64,000 nt of DNA from Salvelinus alpinus (taxonomy: Eukaryota; Chordata; Actinopteri; Salmoniformes; Salmonidae). A program made the position numbers and the translations under genes. The stretch is taken from the NCBI RefSeq assembly GCF_045679555.1, contig NC_092098.1, forward strand, positions 19,808,038 through 19,872,037, written 5' to 3'. This document shows, one piece after another, positions 1 through 14,255 of the stretch (position 1 is its first letter; each line of letters opens with the position of its first letter). The notes beneath the pieces were generated by a model. The model was not told the origin of the DNA, made no database searches, and was given only the letters and a program-made list of their open reading frames with translations.

Positions 1-2229
1 GACGAGAGTATTTTGTCAACCACCTGATTTTTTTTTTTTTTTTGATTGATTGATTTTTTTCAAACATGTCCTCCAGCTCTTCTGGTGATGTCACTACCCC
101 TCCACTCCACCCCAAAATGCTGATTTGATCAAACTGAAGAAGAAAAAACCATTGCGCTATGTTTCTGGAGGAAAGACCAGGAGCGTCTTGGTCCGTAACC
201 TTTTATCTTTGGAATGGTTTTAAAGGTTGGAGGCTGTCTGTGCTGCCACAAGCTCATCATTTGCACTGCTAGAATTCATCAGTGTCTTATCATCATCCCC
301 AAGAAAGGTCTGCGTTTAGTAACTGAAATGTCCTTTTTTCATGGTTGAATAAATAGATAAAAGCTAGATAAGGTAAGCTGAAAAGCGTGACTAGTCTTAT
401 TTCCTGTCAACTTCATGTCAGTGTTGAAAATATTTCAAGTCTAAATAATTTCCCCAAAACATTGGGTTGGGTCATAGTGGGCAACGTTTTGGCTGTATAT
501 GACACATGGCCAAAACCTGCTATCGTCCTCAGACAAAATGTTTTCTGGTATTGTACTGAAAGTGAAGACAAGGTGAAGGACAACGTATTGGCCTGATGTC
601 AGGGCAGGCTCCATCCTGTTTCAAGGGGAAGGTCTTGGGAAAGGTCAAAGAATGTGTACTCTGTAATCATGCCTGTCTGCACTCACCAGCAACACTTCAT
701 CTACTTTCTGACAACCTCTCTGAAACAGCTTACCAGTAAGCTACAAGACCAATTGTCAGCGAACATATCAGTTAGTGATTACAGCCTCCCAGCATTTTTT
801 CAGTGGGTTTGTTTTGGGTCACCTAATTGGAACCGGTAACAGTTGGTACTGATCTGATGCATAAATCAACTATGCCGCTGACTGGAGCCCATCCCTTTAC
901 TGGCCTGCTGAGAGCTGGTACGGCCACTGGGTGGCAGCCTCTCCAACGACTGGCCCGGGGACCATGAGCAGAGAGAATTCCACATGAGATCCTCTGAACA
1001 GTTACTATGTTGGCTCCCTGATGAACATTACCAACACACACACCTGAGCTCTACACACACATACACCAATCGCTGCTTCCCCCCTCCCTTCATAGACATG
1101 TTGACCTACGTAGATATGCATCATCTAACGTACTATCACCCACTACCTTATCTACATAGTGTATGGTATGATAGATGACACAATAACTATCATTCATCTT
1201 TTGGTTAAGTGACCCCTATACAATTCTATTCGTGACAGATTCTAAACAGCTTACTATGAGGTAGTGAACAGTGTTCTCTAGTCTACTACAGCGCTAGCTG
1301 GATCATTTCCCCTGACTTTACACTATTTGGATTACAATATGTCAGATGTCTGTTCACCCCATTTGATTCATACTGAAGCTTCAAGCATGAAGCCCTAAAT
1401 ATGGAGTATCAATACAGGATTATGACAAGGGAATAGCAACATCTGTTATTAATGATCAGCATCTTTGTGACAAGAAAATTGTCAAATTTATCTTTTTGGA
1501 CTATCCATTAATCTAAGATTAATATTTCCTGTTAATTCATTAATGCAATTTGGTGTTTCCCTCCATCCAAGGTCATTGATGTAAGAGTAATATTTTTTGT
1601 GTGCGTGCACGTGTGTGTTTTTATTTCATTGTGGTGTTAAAAAAAAGCATGTGTGTTTGCTTGTGTGTGTCTGAGCTAGCTGTTCTAGGTCACTGATGAC
1701 ACACCTGTGTCTCACTCTCTTGTTCCATAGAGGTCTGAATTCATTCAGCCCCAGCCAGCTGACGACAGCTCTCCACAGCATCTCTATGTCACTAACCCAG
1801 GCCCAAACACATTCCACTGCCTCAGGACTGATACACCATGTGTCCTTGATGAGGATGAGACCCTAAGCCCCCTCGCCCAAGATGCTGAACACACACAATG
1901 TTCCCTCTCCGTCCCTATCTGCTCTCTCTATCTCTCTCTCACACACACACAGAGCTAGATACATTGATTCACTGCAGTGGTTGCTGTGTAAGGACTGTGG
2001 TTGTGAACTTGCTCCCTCTAGCCTGATCGCCTGCTGAATCCGTGGCTGGTTTTGTATGAGGGTATGCAATATCACTGCATGCACTGTTACCATGGCATCA
2101 CAGGGGCACGTTTCCTACTCACCTCTCTCAAGCCTGCATGCAACCTGAAGCCCAACCCCCCCACTCTCCCTGCCTCTTACCTCCCTCTATTTCTCCTAAT
2201 GCTCTAAAACTCTATCTCTCGGTCTGTCC
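1..2229. other. Intergenic DNA, no gene recognised
   Basis: I find no coding region, RNA gene or identifiable transposon here. There is a poly-T run near 29-44 and short CA/CT-rich patches (about 1935-1950). The short open frames lack codon structure or family resemblance. It is the distal 5' flank of the connexin gene and could hold enhancers that cannot be read from one sequence. Confidence 0.5.
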
Positions 2230-3190
2230 TTTCTTCAAATAACATTTTATTGATCACATGCTTCGTAAACTATTTAACTAACTATTTAGCAGTCTTATGG
2301 CTTGGGGGTAGAAGCTGTTCGGGGTCCTGTTGGTTCCAGACTTGATGCATTGGTACCGTTTGCCATGCGGTAGAAGAGAGAACAGTATGACTTGGGTGGC
2401 TGGAGTCTTTGACAATTTTTTGCGCCTTCCTCTGACACCGCATGGTATAGAGGTCCTGAATGGCAGGGAGCTCGGCCCCAGTGATGTACTGGGCCATACG
2501 CACTAACTTCTGTAGTGCCTTGAGATCAGATGCCAAGCAGTTACCATACCAAGTGGTGATGCAGCCAGTCAAGATGCTTTCAATGGTGCAGCTATATAAC
2601 TTTTTGAGGATCTGAGGGCCCATACCAAATCTTATCAACCTCCTGAGGGGGAAGAGACATTGTCCTGCCCTCTTCTCGACTGTGTTGGTGTGTGTGGACC
2701 ATGGTAGTTCCTTAGTGATGTGGACACCGAGGAACTTGAAGCTCTCAACCCGCTCATCTACAGCCCCATCGATGTTAATGGATGCATGTTCGTTCCTCCG
2801 TTTCCTGTAGTACACTATCAGCTCCTTTGTCTTGCTGACGTTGAGGGACAGGTTGTTGTCCTGGCACCACACTGCCAGGTCTTGGACCTCCTCCCTATAT
2901 GCTGTCTCATCGTCTTGGTGATCATGCCTATTCCCATCGTGTCGTCGGCAAACTTAATGACGGTGTTGGAGTTGTGCGCTGCCATGCAGTTGTGGGTGAA
3001 CCGGGAGTACAGGATGGGGCTGAGCACGCACCCCTGAGGGGCCCCTGTGTTGAGAGTCAGAGTGGCGGATGTGTTGTTTCCTACACTAACCATTCTGGGG
3101 GTGTGATCCAGTTGCAGAGGGAGGTGTTCAGTCCCTGGGTCCTTAGCTTAGTGATGAGCATGGAGGGCGCAGGTGTTGAACGCTGAGCTG
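2230..3190 (-). mobile_element. LINE (non-LTR retrotransposon) fragment, RSg-1/L2-like reverse transcriptase 3' part
   Basis: Read on the minus strand, this is the C-terminal half of a reverse transcriptase followed by 3' sequence. Around 2950 there is an FADDT motif (the catalytic YADD-type box), and 2872-2282 gives an open stretch with the SKTKEL, FKFLGVHI and CTIESILTGCITTWYGN signatures. The same protein is found at 22.3-22.7 kb and 36.1-36.8 kb, so it is a dispersed family. Frames shift between 3093 and 2818, so this copy is dead and 5'-truncated, as is usual for LINEs. The name RSg-1-like rests on memory of the salmonid family. Confidence 0.85.
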
Positions 3191-3840
3191 TAGACATTGA
3201 ACAGTATTCTGACTTAGGTGTTTCTTTTGATCTCTGTATGAGTAAAGGACATCTAGTTGTACAGGTAAAATGCTGGTAGAAATTAGGTAAGAGGGATTTC
3301 AGTTGTCCTGCATTAAAATCACCGGCCAGTAGGAGCGCAGCCTCTGGATGAGCATTTTCTTGTTTACTTATGGCCCTATACAGCTTGTTGAGTGCAGTAA
3401 ATAGACAGCTACAAAAAATACAGAATATAACACTCTTGGTGAATAGTATGGTCTGCAGCTTATCATGAGGTATTCTAACTCAGGCGAGCAGAACCTCGAG
3501 ACTTCCTTAATATTAGAGATTGCACACCAGCTGTTATTAATAAAGTGACACAAACAACCCCCTTGAGCTTACCTTACACTGTCGTTCTGTCCTGCCGATG
3601 CATAGAAAAAACAGCTAGATGTGTATTATCCGTGTCCTTGTTCAGACAAGAAACATTGGATATTCTTCCCCTTGATGCTGTTACTGTTGGCGTGTGACTC
3701 ACAGTGGCTACTGTACCAATGTGGCAGAGCAAGTGTGTGTGTGGGGGCAGGTGGGGGTAGCCTATGTACAGTATCACACCGCCATTATATTAATCTAATG
3801 AATTCAGCTTTCTATGTCACAGCAGAATACTGTACTGTGC
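3191..3840. other. Intergenic DNA, nothing recognised
   Basis: There is no supported gene and no repeat I can name between the LINE fragment and the purine-rich tract. Confidence 0.4.
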
Positions 3841-4640
3841 TCATCTTTCCAGAGAAAGAATGGGGGTGGAATGGAGAAGGGGAAATGGATAGAATGTGGG
3901 AAGGGGAATGAGGAGGAGTGGGGAGGAAAATTCAGTAAGGGGGAGAGGAGGGAGTGAGAAGGTGGGGGCAGAGACAAATAAGTGTGCGGTCATGCTGAAT
4001 ACAGTAACAGGAAGGGGCAGAGGGGGAATGGGGAGGAGGAGCAGAACCATGATTCTCTCCTGTAATCCCCTCGACAGAGGCATGAGGCGGGTGATGTGTA
4101 ACAGAGAGAACGAGAGAGTGAGAGAAGAGAGCGAGACCATGTGTACGAGAGGGTGATGGGAGACAGAGTGACAGTGAGAGAGAAAGACACTCCACATTGA
4201 GACAGAGGATTGCAGGGAAGGAAGGGAGGGGTGGCGGTAGAATCCCTCATTCCAATAGAACAGGAGGAGAGAACCGAGACGGCACAAGGGAGGCATTCTT
4301 GCAAGCACAAGTGAACCAGCGATCAGGCTAGCAATCAAAGCACATTTACCAGATAAGGAAATAGGGAGGGAGGAGAGCGAAAGAGAGAGGTCTGAAGGGG
4401 GGAATGTGGCATGCTTACGTAGTTTGACAGAGATCGAGTGAGAGAGTGAACCAGAGAGAGTGAGGGAGTGCTGAAAGGAGAGGGAGGAACAAGGAGCGAG
4501 ACCTAGAGAGAAATAGGTAATCAGAGAGACTGAGCTCAGAACACAAACATAAGGAGAGGGGAAAGGAGGGAGCAAGGAGAGAGAAAGAGCAAAGAGAGGG
4601 AGAGAAGAGAGAGATGATGGTTTTCCAGGAGGATAGCCAC
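3841..4640 (+). repeat. Long polypurine (GA-rich) tract
   Basis: For roughly 800 bp the + strand is dominated by G and A, with repeated gagaga, gggga and gagag blocks, and the complement is pyrimidine-rich. The long minus-strand open frame here (4644-3841) is Ser/Leu/Pro-rich and is an artefact of this composition, not a gene. Such strand asymmetry can favour triplex DNA. It lies 1-1.8 kb upstream of the connexin start codon. Confidence 0.75.
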
Positions 4641-4689
4641 TCATCCCTGCTCTCTGCGGCAGACATGACTCCAGGCGGAGGACTCTGCT

Positions 4690-5690
<1,001 letters not shown>

Positions 5691-5817
5691 TAAGACTGTC
5701 CTCCTGCCACTCATCACCAGTGTCTGTGTGTAAAAATTGTTTTGTGTGTGTTTTTGAGATGGGAAATGCTTGTGTGTTTTTTTTTTATTGAAAGTGTGTG
5801 TGAGTGTGTTGGTGTTT

Positions 5818-5995
5818 TGGCAGGTAGCCTAGCAGTTTAGAGCATTGGACCAGTAACCGAAAGGTCACTGGTTCGAATCCCCGAGCCGACTAGATGACAA
5901 ATCTGTCGATGTGCCCTTGAGCAAGGTTCTTAACCTTAATTACTCCTGTAAGTCGCTCTGGATAAGAGCATCTGCTAAATGACAAAAACGTACAT
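5818..5995 (+). repeat. tRNA-derived SINE (salmonid HpaI-like)
   Basis: The 5' part has RNA polymerase III promoter boxes: a degenerate A box (tagcctagcagtttagag) and a B box (ggttcgaatcc, about 5870). It ends in the LINE-like tail containing gtcgctctggataagagc and ctgctaaatgac. This matches the salmonid SINE layout of tRNA head plus LINE-related tail. Confidence 0.85.
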
Positions 5996-7012
5996 GTAAA
6001 TGTATGTGTGTGTTTGAGTGTTAACTGGGTTGGTGGTATCCCTGAGGACTGTCCCAGCAGTAGCCCCCTCCCTGGCCATTCCCCCCCTTCTGTGCCCATC
6101 ATTAGTTAAGGGATAAGCTAATTGCACATAATCAATAGCTGGTATTACTGGGCATTAGGGCTAATTCAGCCAAGCTCCTGTGTTGATTTCACCTATTGGT
6201 CCTGGTATTGATGGAGGGGCAATGGGAGTCTCTAGTAGCAAGGTAGAGGAGGAGGGAGGAGAGACATACCGAGAAAAGAGAGACAGAGGACAGAAATGAA
6301 GGTGTGGATGAGAGAGGAGTAGGATGAGATGGAGGAAATTATTCTGAACTTGGCAGAGAGATTGCTTCTTGTGGTTTTGTGTGTTCTGTAGTTACTGGGG
6401 TGTAGTGACAGAAGGTTATGCATGAGCAGATTGGAGTCTTATTAGCAGTGGAGACATGTACTGAGAACAAACATACTGTAATGGCAGATTTTTTTCTCTG
6501 GCATGTGAAAAATATGCTTCATCGTCTCTCGCCTGCGTGATTAGTCAAATTCAAAGTGTGATTTTCCACCCATTAACCACAATGTGAGTTACTCACATTG
6601 GTAAACTGCACTAGTCCCCTGTATGGAAAAATCACACACAATATTTCCATATGCTTGCTTACCCAGTGAAGCATACAGCTATAGGATTTCAGGATTGCAG
6701 TACAGTGCAGTAGAGAGGAAGTGTACAGCGCTTGGCTACCTGTGTTAACATGGAAGCCAGCTGCACTGCTGTGCTCATTAACCTCAACCCCAGGTAGTCC
6801 CAAGCAAGGGCAAAGCCTGACCTTCTCTCTCACACAAGCACAGTACAATCACTGCATGTCTGTGTTTGTGTCTGTTTTTGTGCTTTTGTCTTTTTGTGTG
6901 CGTGTTTGTGTGTCTGTGTATGTCTGTGTTTGTCTGTGAATGTGTGTGCACGTACATGTTTATCAGAGTATGTGGCTAGAAGGCTATATACAGCAGGCTA
7001 AATAGAGACTAA

Positions 7013-7367
7013 GGGCGACATTTTCCTAGTGCAAAAGCGCTGTGCAAAGTACAAACATGACCATAAACCTCATTATAATCTAGCAGCGCTATTTCATTTT
7101 AAACTTTTCTTCAACAATGTGCGTTATGAAGAGGCAACTATTTATGTTTTGCTTAGTTTACTAAACTCAAGTTAAATAGTTGACTAAATAATCAAATCAG
7201 AGGGCATTATTTAACTTGAGTTTAGTAAACTGAGCAATACATGAAGTCACCTCTTCATAGCACGTTGTTTAAGAAAGGTTTCAAATGAAATAGCGTTGCT
7301 AGATTATAATGAGGTTTATGGTAATGTTTGCACTTTGCACAGTGCTTTTGAACTATGAAATGTCACA
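7013..7367. mobile_element. Fold-back (long inverted repeat) element
   Basis: The left arm (about 7013-7178) and right arm (about 7204-7367) are reverse complements of each other at roughly 85% by eye, separated by about 25 bp. Matching landmarks are cataaacctcattataatct on the left with its complement agattataatgaggtttatg on the right, and tagtttactaaactcaagtt with aacttgagtttagtaaactg near the centre. It has no coding capacity. It is most likely a non-autonomous transposon made almost entirely of its terminal repeats. Confidence 0.8.
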
Positions 7368-7489
7368 GTGTTCATGGTGTTAAATGTAGGTTGTAGTGTA
7401 GTATTACTATGGTATTATTATTTCATATTATTCAACATGGTGGATATGAAAAGCAAAAGGAATAATTATAACCACAAATAGGAGCTAAG

Positions 7490-7620
7490 TGGGATAACAA
7501 ATCCAAGTTCAGGCACTCGTGTAGGTCTGCAAGTTGAAAAGCCTTTAATGTGTGGGCGAAGTCCTAATTAAAATCCACCAAGGCGTATCGGCTAACGCCT
7601 TCATCAGGGTGTCCCAATGG
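7490..7620 (-). repeat. Dispersed repeat fragment, family uncertain
   Basis: The block contains aaggcgtatcggctaacgcc followed by ttcatcagggtgt. Similar 'aaggcgttagccgatacgcc' terminal sequences are common in fish repeats, but I cannot assign a family with confidence. Confidence 0.4.
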
Positions 7621-8901
7621 TGGATATGATTTGGGGTCATGCTAAAGTAGATCAAAGTTCTGAAAAATACTGATAAAGTAGACCACACAAACAACCAAAC
7701 CAAATATGTGAGTGTGTATACATACTGTATCTCCCCATGTCTCTAAATGCCATACGATTATGAACAGGATAAGGGATCTGCATTTTCCTCACATCTCCTT
7801 TGAGTTTAGATCAAGCCCCTGTCTGGCAACTAGAATCAATGATAGTCTGTCGGGTGCAAAAGAGGAATACATTAATCAGAGAATGAATCAATGAATGAAA
7901 AAACGCCTACAATCATTCAGAAGCAGAGACAACTCTCTCAATGTGTCTGCGGTGTCTGACAGAGAGCATTATTAATGCCGACATGGACTTCTGTTCATGT
8001 CTTTTATTCTTAATCTGAGCGCTGCTGTTGATCATGCGCTTTACAGGCCCGAGAGAAAGGCTCCCCCCATATCAAACATATTTGATGACTAATTCTCCTC
8101 AAGCCAAATGTGGGTCCATCCTTTTCATCATTGTCTCCTTCTGTAGTATTTATATATGTGGAGTTAAAGGCATTGAGGTGTTTCCACATTCTATACCAGA
8201 CATGGTCAGATGACTAAAGTGGTCATGTGAATGGTGACCCTATAGTGCACCACAGATAAGTCTCTTATTATTTGTACATTTTGACGCTCAGTAGCCTACA
8301 TTCCTCTGGTTTCTCCTGCCGCTAGTGAGGACATGAGGGTGTGTTGTAACTGATACCTTAGTGTTTGGGCCATGTTCAATCTGTTTGTCCTGTCTGTGTG
8401 GCCTCTAGATGTTAGCAGTAACCCGATATCTCTGTGGTGGCCCTCTATCAGTCCATTATGCCTGTCTGTCTGTGTGAATTTAGATACTTAATAGCAACTG
8501 CAGATGTGGGACTGAGTGTTTCGATACGTACATGGTGCACGTATACAGGGGGATTCTTTAAGCTACTCTATGTGTTGGTGAAGGCCTGGCTGTGAAATTG
8601 TTTCATGTGGTCAGACTGCTGTTTCAGAGATGTGGCTCTGCTAGTCATTATACATCAGGGTCAGGTCAGCCATTTTGCACATTCAGTGGTGTATGTAAAT
8701 GTAGCAGCGGTCTGATTAGAATGCATGTTCATGTATATGTGACAGTTCTGTTATAATCCTGCTGACTAGATTCTCTTCTGACTCCAAATCAAGTCTCTGT
8801 CCCCCTCCTGCAGTCACTGTGCCTTATACTGTCTGTTTGTCCTAACTGTCCTCTATAGGGTATCTCTCACACACTCTCCCCCTTTTCTCTGCTTCATTCT
8901 G

Positions 8902-9041
<140 letters not shown>

Positions 9042-9531
9042 CTGTGATCTCTCTTACAAAGCGTTAATGTGCTCTTCCAGGAGAGAAATAAGCCGGGGGG
9101 TTCCTGTATTAAATCAGGTTAAACACCTTGCAGGTAAAAGGGAAAGGAAGTGTGTTGATGCATCATTTTCTCCACTGCAATGCTGTAGTGGGGTCAGTGC
9201 CAGAGACGAATGGAGCGAGAAAAGAGAGAGAGAATGGAGGACTAGGGGATCAGGGAGAGATTAAACAATGGAAATGAGGGATGGAGGGATGGGGAGGAAG
9301 GGATAGAGCTGCAGAGGCTGAGGAAAGAGAGGAGTTTGGAACATGAATACATAGAGGAGGGAAGAGGAAAAAGAGAGTAAGTTTCCATCTGCAGAGTATC
9401 TGAGTTGGCAGCACAGGTTGTTATCACAATCAGTGGCATGGAGAATCTGTGTCATTACTCAATACACTGGAGATGCTAACTGACCCTACTGCAGAGGAGA
9501 CAGCCATACTGGATTGGATACACCCACAGCA

Positions 9532-9680
9532 TCAGGCTACATTTTTATATTTTAGCAGACACTCTTATCCAGAGCGACTTACAGTAGTGAGTGTATACAT
9601 TTTCATACTGGTGCCCTGTGGGAATCAAACCCACAACCCTGGCGTTGCAAACACCATGCTCTACCAACTGAGATACATGT
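9532..9680 (-). repeat. tRNA-derived SINE, minus orientation
   Basis: Read on the minus strand, a tRNA-like head (complement of gctctaccaactgaga, and a B box seen here as gggaatcaaacccacaac) is followed by the salmonid LINE-type tail (here agcagacactcttatccaga). The orientation is opposite to the SINE at 5818. Confidence 0.8.
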
Positions 9681-11671
9681 GTTTTTCAGACATATTTTAT
9701 TTAAAACATTCTCAATATTTGATACAAAATAAGACAGCTGTTACATATAGTTAGTATTTGCTTCTTTCACATAGTCCCATATTCACAGAGGAGAATAGTG
9801 ATGCCATACAATATTCACCAACTAGCTCAAACACTAAGGGAGAGAGAGGGAGAGACGGAGAGAGGGGGAGAGACTGAGAGGGGGAGAGACTGAGACGGAG
9901 AGAGGGAGGGAGAGATATGCTCCTTCAGTGTGATAGCCAGTGTGTTGTAATGTAATGTAGCTCTCTAATCTCTGTGCTTGGTCAGGTCTTCATTATGTGC
10001 TGCCACAAGCAATTAGCTGTGTCTTATTACGGAGACATGCTCCGTATGAGAGGAAATGACATTTTCACTCTGGGTGTCCAGTATGTGTGGCTGAATATTA
10101 TGTGACTGCTTTCTGTTTTTGTGCCCTTGGTGTTTGTCCACTGTCCATAATGTATTTGCATTTCTGCTAGTTCTGGCTGTATGCAGGCCTATGTGTGAGT
10201 ACTCGTGGGGGGAGCTAGTATGTGTTTGAGAGGTACAGTGTATGTATGCATAGCATGTGAGATCATGACCTAGTGTATACATGAGTCTGTGAGCATCATC
10301 AGCGTGTGTTCGTATATGTGTATGCATATGTGTCAGTGTGTGTTTGTGTGTGTGTGTACGTTTGTGTGTATGAGCTAGTGTGTGGGTGTTTTCCCTGTGC
10401 ATCTGGGGTCAGTGCTCAGGGCCGGTGCAGCCTCTGGAGGCTGGCAGCAGCAGCTGCTGTGTGGATGAATGTGTGAGAGCCTTTAGAAGAGCCAGGGCCT
10501 AGATGTCCAGCCAACACACCAACTACTACAGGAGCTACCATAGTCTACCATGCCAGACGTTGTCACGGCCTGGTTCGCGATGAGGCTGCCATAGACCTAA
10601 CACTGGAGCTGCTAAAACAGATTACACAGCCTACACATCAGCTAATCTAAAGTACACTGTAGAAGGAATGCAGCAGAGCTGCAGAGAGTTTAGAGGCTAC
10701 ACATAAAATTAATTGCCTATACTGTAAAGACTTCCTGGCCATTCAGCATTACTAACACACCATTGCTTGTATAAACCACCATTCAATAGACACTGGCTCT
10801 ACACTTAGTGTACTTGCTGTTTCTATACCTTTCAGCATTACTGTAGGAGTTCTAAGAGCCTGCTCTGATTCATGACTGTGACATCATCCTAGACCAAAGA
10901 TAGCTAGAGATTCAATTATCCACTTGGGCTGCAATCAGACATGCTCTTTAGCTGGATGATTGGGTCTCCAATCAGAGACCTGGCTGTGGTGGTTTACATC
11001 ACATTCCATACCAGCCAAGAACGCCTTCCTCACTGGTACATTCATCTGGACAGGCTGTTTCTATAGTAACTCACAACTGTGTATATGTGCACATTTGATG
11101 CAATATCCTCATTCAGGGATGATTCATCGCCATGATTATTGGTGAATTTTGACACATACGGTATGAGAAAATGTATATCATTTTATTGACCTTGAAAGTA
11201 TGGTTTGGTCACAGTGGGGCAAATTGTCTGGTTTTCTAGGACTCAGTGTGAGATTGACTGATGTAAGACATGATGTAAGACATGTTCCAGCCAGTCTTGC
11301 TGTAAGTGATCTGAGGCTGGAGCGTTGATGGTGTTGTACAGAGCTGTGTAGATGTGGTGCCTGGATCCCATCCTGGATCTTCTGAACCAGTTCAACCAGT
11401 TCAAGCAATGGCCTCGAGTAAATTACGCCGTTGGCTTGATTGAAGAGCTTCCAAAACAAGCAGGAGAACTTCTAATGATCGTCGAACATCTTTTTGATCA
11501 TCTGTAGTGGGATATTCAGATGGTGAGGGCCTAAGGGCCTTCCTGCCTTGCTGCTCTAATGTATGGGCCCTCTCTCTGCAGGGTTTAACTGATGTTTCTA
11601 GATGACCTTTTTCCACTGCTTTCTGCTAATGCAGCAATCTACTTCATGCTGATTATCCTGTTCTACAGCAG

Positions 11672-11781
<110 letters not shown>

Positions 11782-12937
11782 CAATCCCAAACCATGTAAC
11801 ACCTACACCCAAACAGTCCAACACCTGAATAAACCAACAGCTCAGGACCGCAGTAAAACTCACACTGTGCAACACCATCACGTACCCCCTGTCAAACATT
11901 GCAGGCAAAGCAACCCTGTGAATTCTGCAGAGCCTAATACATGAGAGGGAAACGTAATGACCTGTGCCTTTCCCGGGAAATACAGAACATGAAAATATTT
12001 GCAACTATTCAGTACAAGAATACATGAAACATGAGGCATAATGAACACATCTGTAATGTTGATTATGGGTTAGTTAGAAACCATACGGTCCAATGCCGTG
12101 GACGTGTGAACAGACAGCTTGTGTAGTGTAGCAAAGGTGCAGCGCAGGGCCCGCCCCTCTGATGCAGCACACAGCAGGTGTTTGAATGATGATGACAGTT
12201 ACTCGTTGTGACAGCAGGACCTGGACCAGGCTGCACCAAGGGAACTGCTGCAACACAAACTCACTCAGAGCATCTCTGTGACGACTTGACAGAGGCTCTG
12301 TCACACGCAGACTCCTTCATTGTTGAGATACATACAGAAGCTTGTCTTGTTCTATTATCCGTTCAATACATTGACAGGGCAATCAGCTGCTGCAGCTGTG
12401 TAGATTCTCACATTTCAAAACCCAGAGATACAGTAAGGTTCTTTGCCATTAGCTTTATGGAACAGGACACAATATGCTTTCATCTAGCAGTGTCTGTCAA
12501 ATGCCTTGCTGAGAAACATCAATACTCTCACTTTCAGTCAAACCATCAAGGAGACTAACACTTACAGTGCATTCGGAACGTTTTCAGACCCCTTCACTTT
12601 TTCCATATTTTGTTACATTGCAACCTTATTCTAAAATGGATTTAATTCTTATTTTTCCTCCTCAATCTACACACAATACCCCATAATGACAAAGTGAAAA
12701 CAGGTTCTTAGAAATGTTTGTTTTATGAATACATAAGTATTCAGACCCTTTGCTATGAGACTCGAAATTGAGCTCAGTTGCATCCTGTTTCCATTGATCA
12801 TCCTTGATATGTTTCTATAACTTGATCGGAGTCCACCTGTGGTAAATTCAATTGATTGGACATGATTTGGAAAGTCACACACTTGTCTATATAAGGTCCC
12901 ACAGTTGACAGTGCATGTCAGAGCAAAAACCAAGCCA

Positions 12938-14255
12938 TGAGGTTGAAGGAATTGTCCGTAGAGCTTCGAGACAGGATTGTGTTGAGGCACAGATTTGGGG
13001 AAGGGTACCATTTTTTTCCTGCCGCATTGAAGGTCACCAAGAACACAGTGGCCTCCATCATTCTTAAATGAAAGAAGTTTGGAAGCACCAAAACTCATCC
13101 TAGAGCTGGCCGCTCGGGCCAAACTGAGCAATCGGGGGAGAAGGGCCTTGGTCAGGGAGGTGACCAAGAACCCGATGGTCACTCTGACAAAACTCCAGAG
13201 ATCCTCTGTGGAGATGGGAGAACCTTCCAGAAGGACAACCATCTCTGCAGCACTCCACCAATCAGGCCTTTATGGGAGAGTGGCCAGACGGAAGCTATTC
13301 CTCAGTACATGACAGCCCGCTTGGAGTTTGCCAAAAGGCACCTAAAGGACTCTCAGACCATGAGAAACAAGATTCTCTGGTCTGATGAAACCAAGATTGA
13401 ACTCTTTGGCCTGAATGCCAAGCGTCACGTCTGGACGAAACCTGTCACCATCCCTACGGTGAATTATGTTGGTGGCAGCATCATGCTGTGGGGATGTTTT
13501 TCAGTGGCAGGGACTGGGAGACTAGTCAGGATTGAGGGGAAGATGAATGGAACAGAGAGATCCTTGATGAAAACCTGCTCCAGAGTGCTCAGGACCTCGG
13601 ACTGCAAGGACCTGATGCCGGAGATGAGAAGCAGGTACGGGGAGTCAAACATTTATTCAGGGACAGACATGGAACACGACAGGAACAGCGTCAGCACACG
13701 GGTAAACAAGAACATATGACGAACAATCCCGACGCAGGGAACAGAGCTAGGAAACAGACAGATATAGGGAAGGAAATTACACAGGTAATTGAGTCCACGT
13801 GAGTCCAATGAGCGCTGATGCGCGTGATGGGGAAAGGCAGGTGTGCGTACTGAAAGTGTTGGGGAGTGTGGCGCTCTCGAGCGACAGAGGGAGGAAGAGC
13901 GGGAGCAGGCGTGACACAGACTGGGGCGACGGTTCACCTTCCAACAGGACAACCACCCAAAGTACACAGCCAAGACAATGCAGGAGTGGCTTCGGGACAA
14001 GTCTCTGAATGTCCTTGTGTGGCCCAGCCAGAGCCCAGACTTGAACCCAATCGAACATGTCTAGAAAGACATGAAAATAGCTGTGCAGCGATGCTCCCCA
14101 TCCAACCTGACAGAGATTGAGAGGATCTGCAGAGAAGAATGGGAGAAACTCCCCAAATACAGGTGTGCCAAGCTTATAGCGTCATACCCAAAAAGACTCG
14201 CGGCTGTAATCGCTGCCAAAGGTGCTGAGTACAAAGTACTGAGTAAAGGGTCTGA
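12938..14255 (+). pseudogene. Tc1-like transposase pseudogene
   Basis: This is the relic of a DDE transposase that cuts and pastes its element at TA sites. The first catalytic Asp is visible in LWSDETK, the second in the region of FQQDNHPK (about 13940-13970) and the Glu in PDLNPIEH (about 14036-14055). The product would normally be about 340 aa. Here the frame changes after about 13065, before 13300 and at the LTR insertion, so no functional protein is possible. Confidence 0.88.
13603..13916 (-). mobile_element. Solo LTR inserted in the Tc1 transposase
   Basis: A 314-bp block begins TGCAAGG and ends GCGTGACA. It interrupts the Tc1 transposase exactly, with flanks cggac (13598-13602) and cagac (13917-13921), a 5-bp target duplication with one mismatch. 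Host sequence resumes in register (ctgggg). The ends and TSD length fit an LTR-retrotransposon solo LTR; the minus orientation is inferred from the related LTRs in this window. Confidence 0.75.

Noticed and set aside
3841-4666. 267-aa Ser/Leu/Pro-rich open frame on the minus strand
   Set aside because: It is the complement of a polypurine tract; composition explains the lack of stops and there is no domain or splice support.
5840-5885. Functional tRNA gene
   Set aside because: The A and B boxes belong to a SINE head with a LINE-type tail; a complete cloverleaf is not supported.
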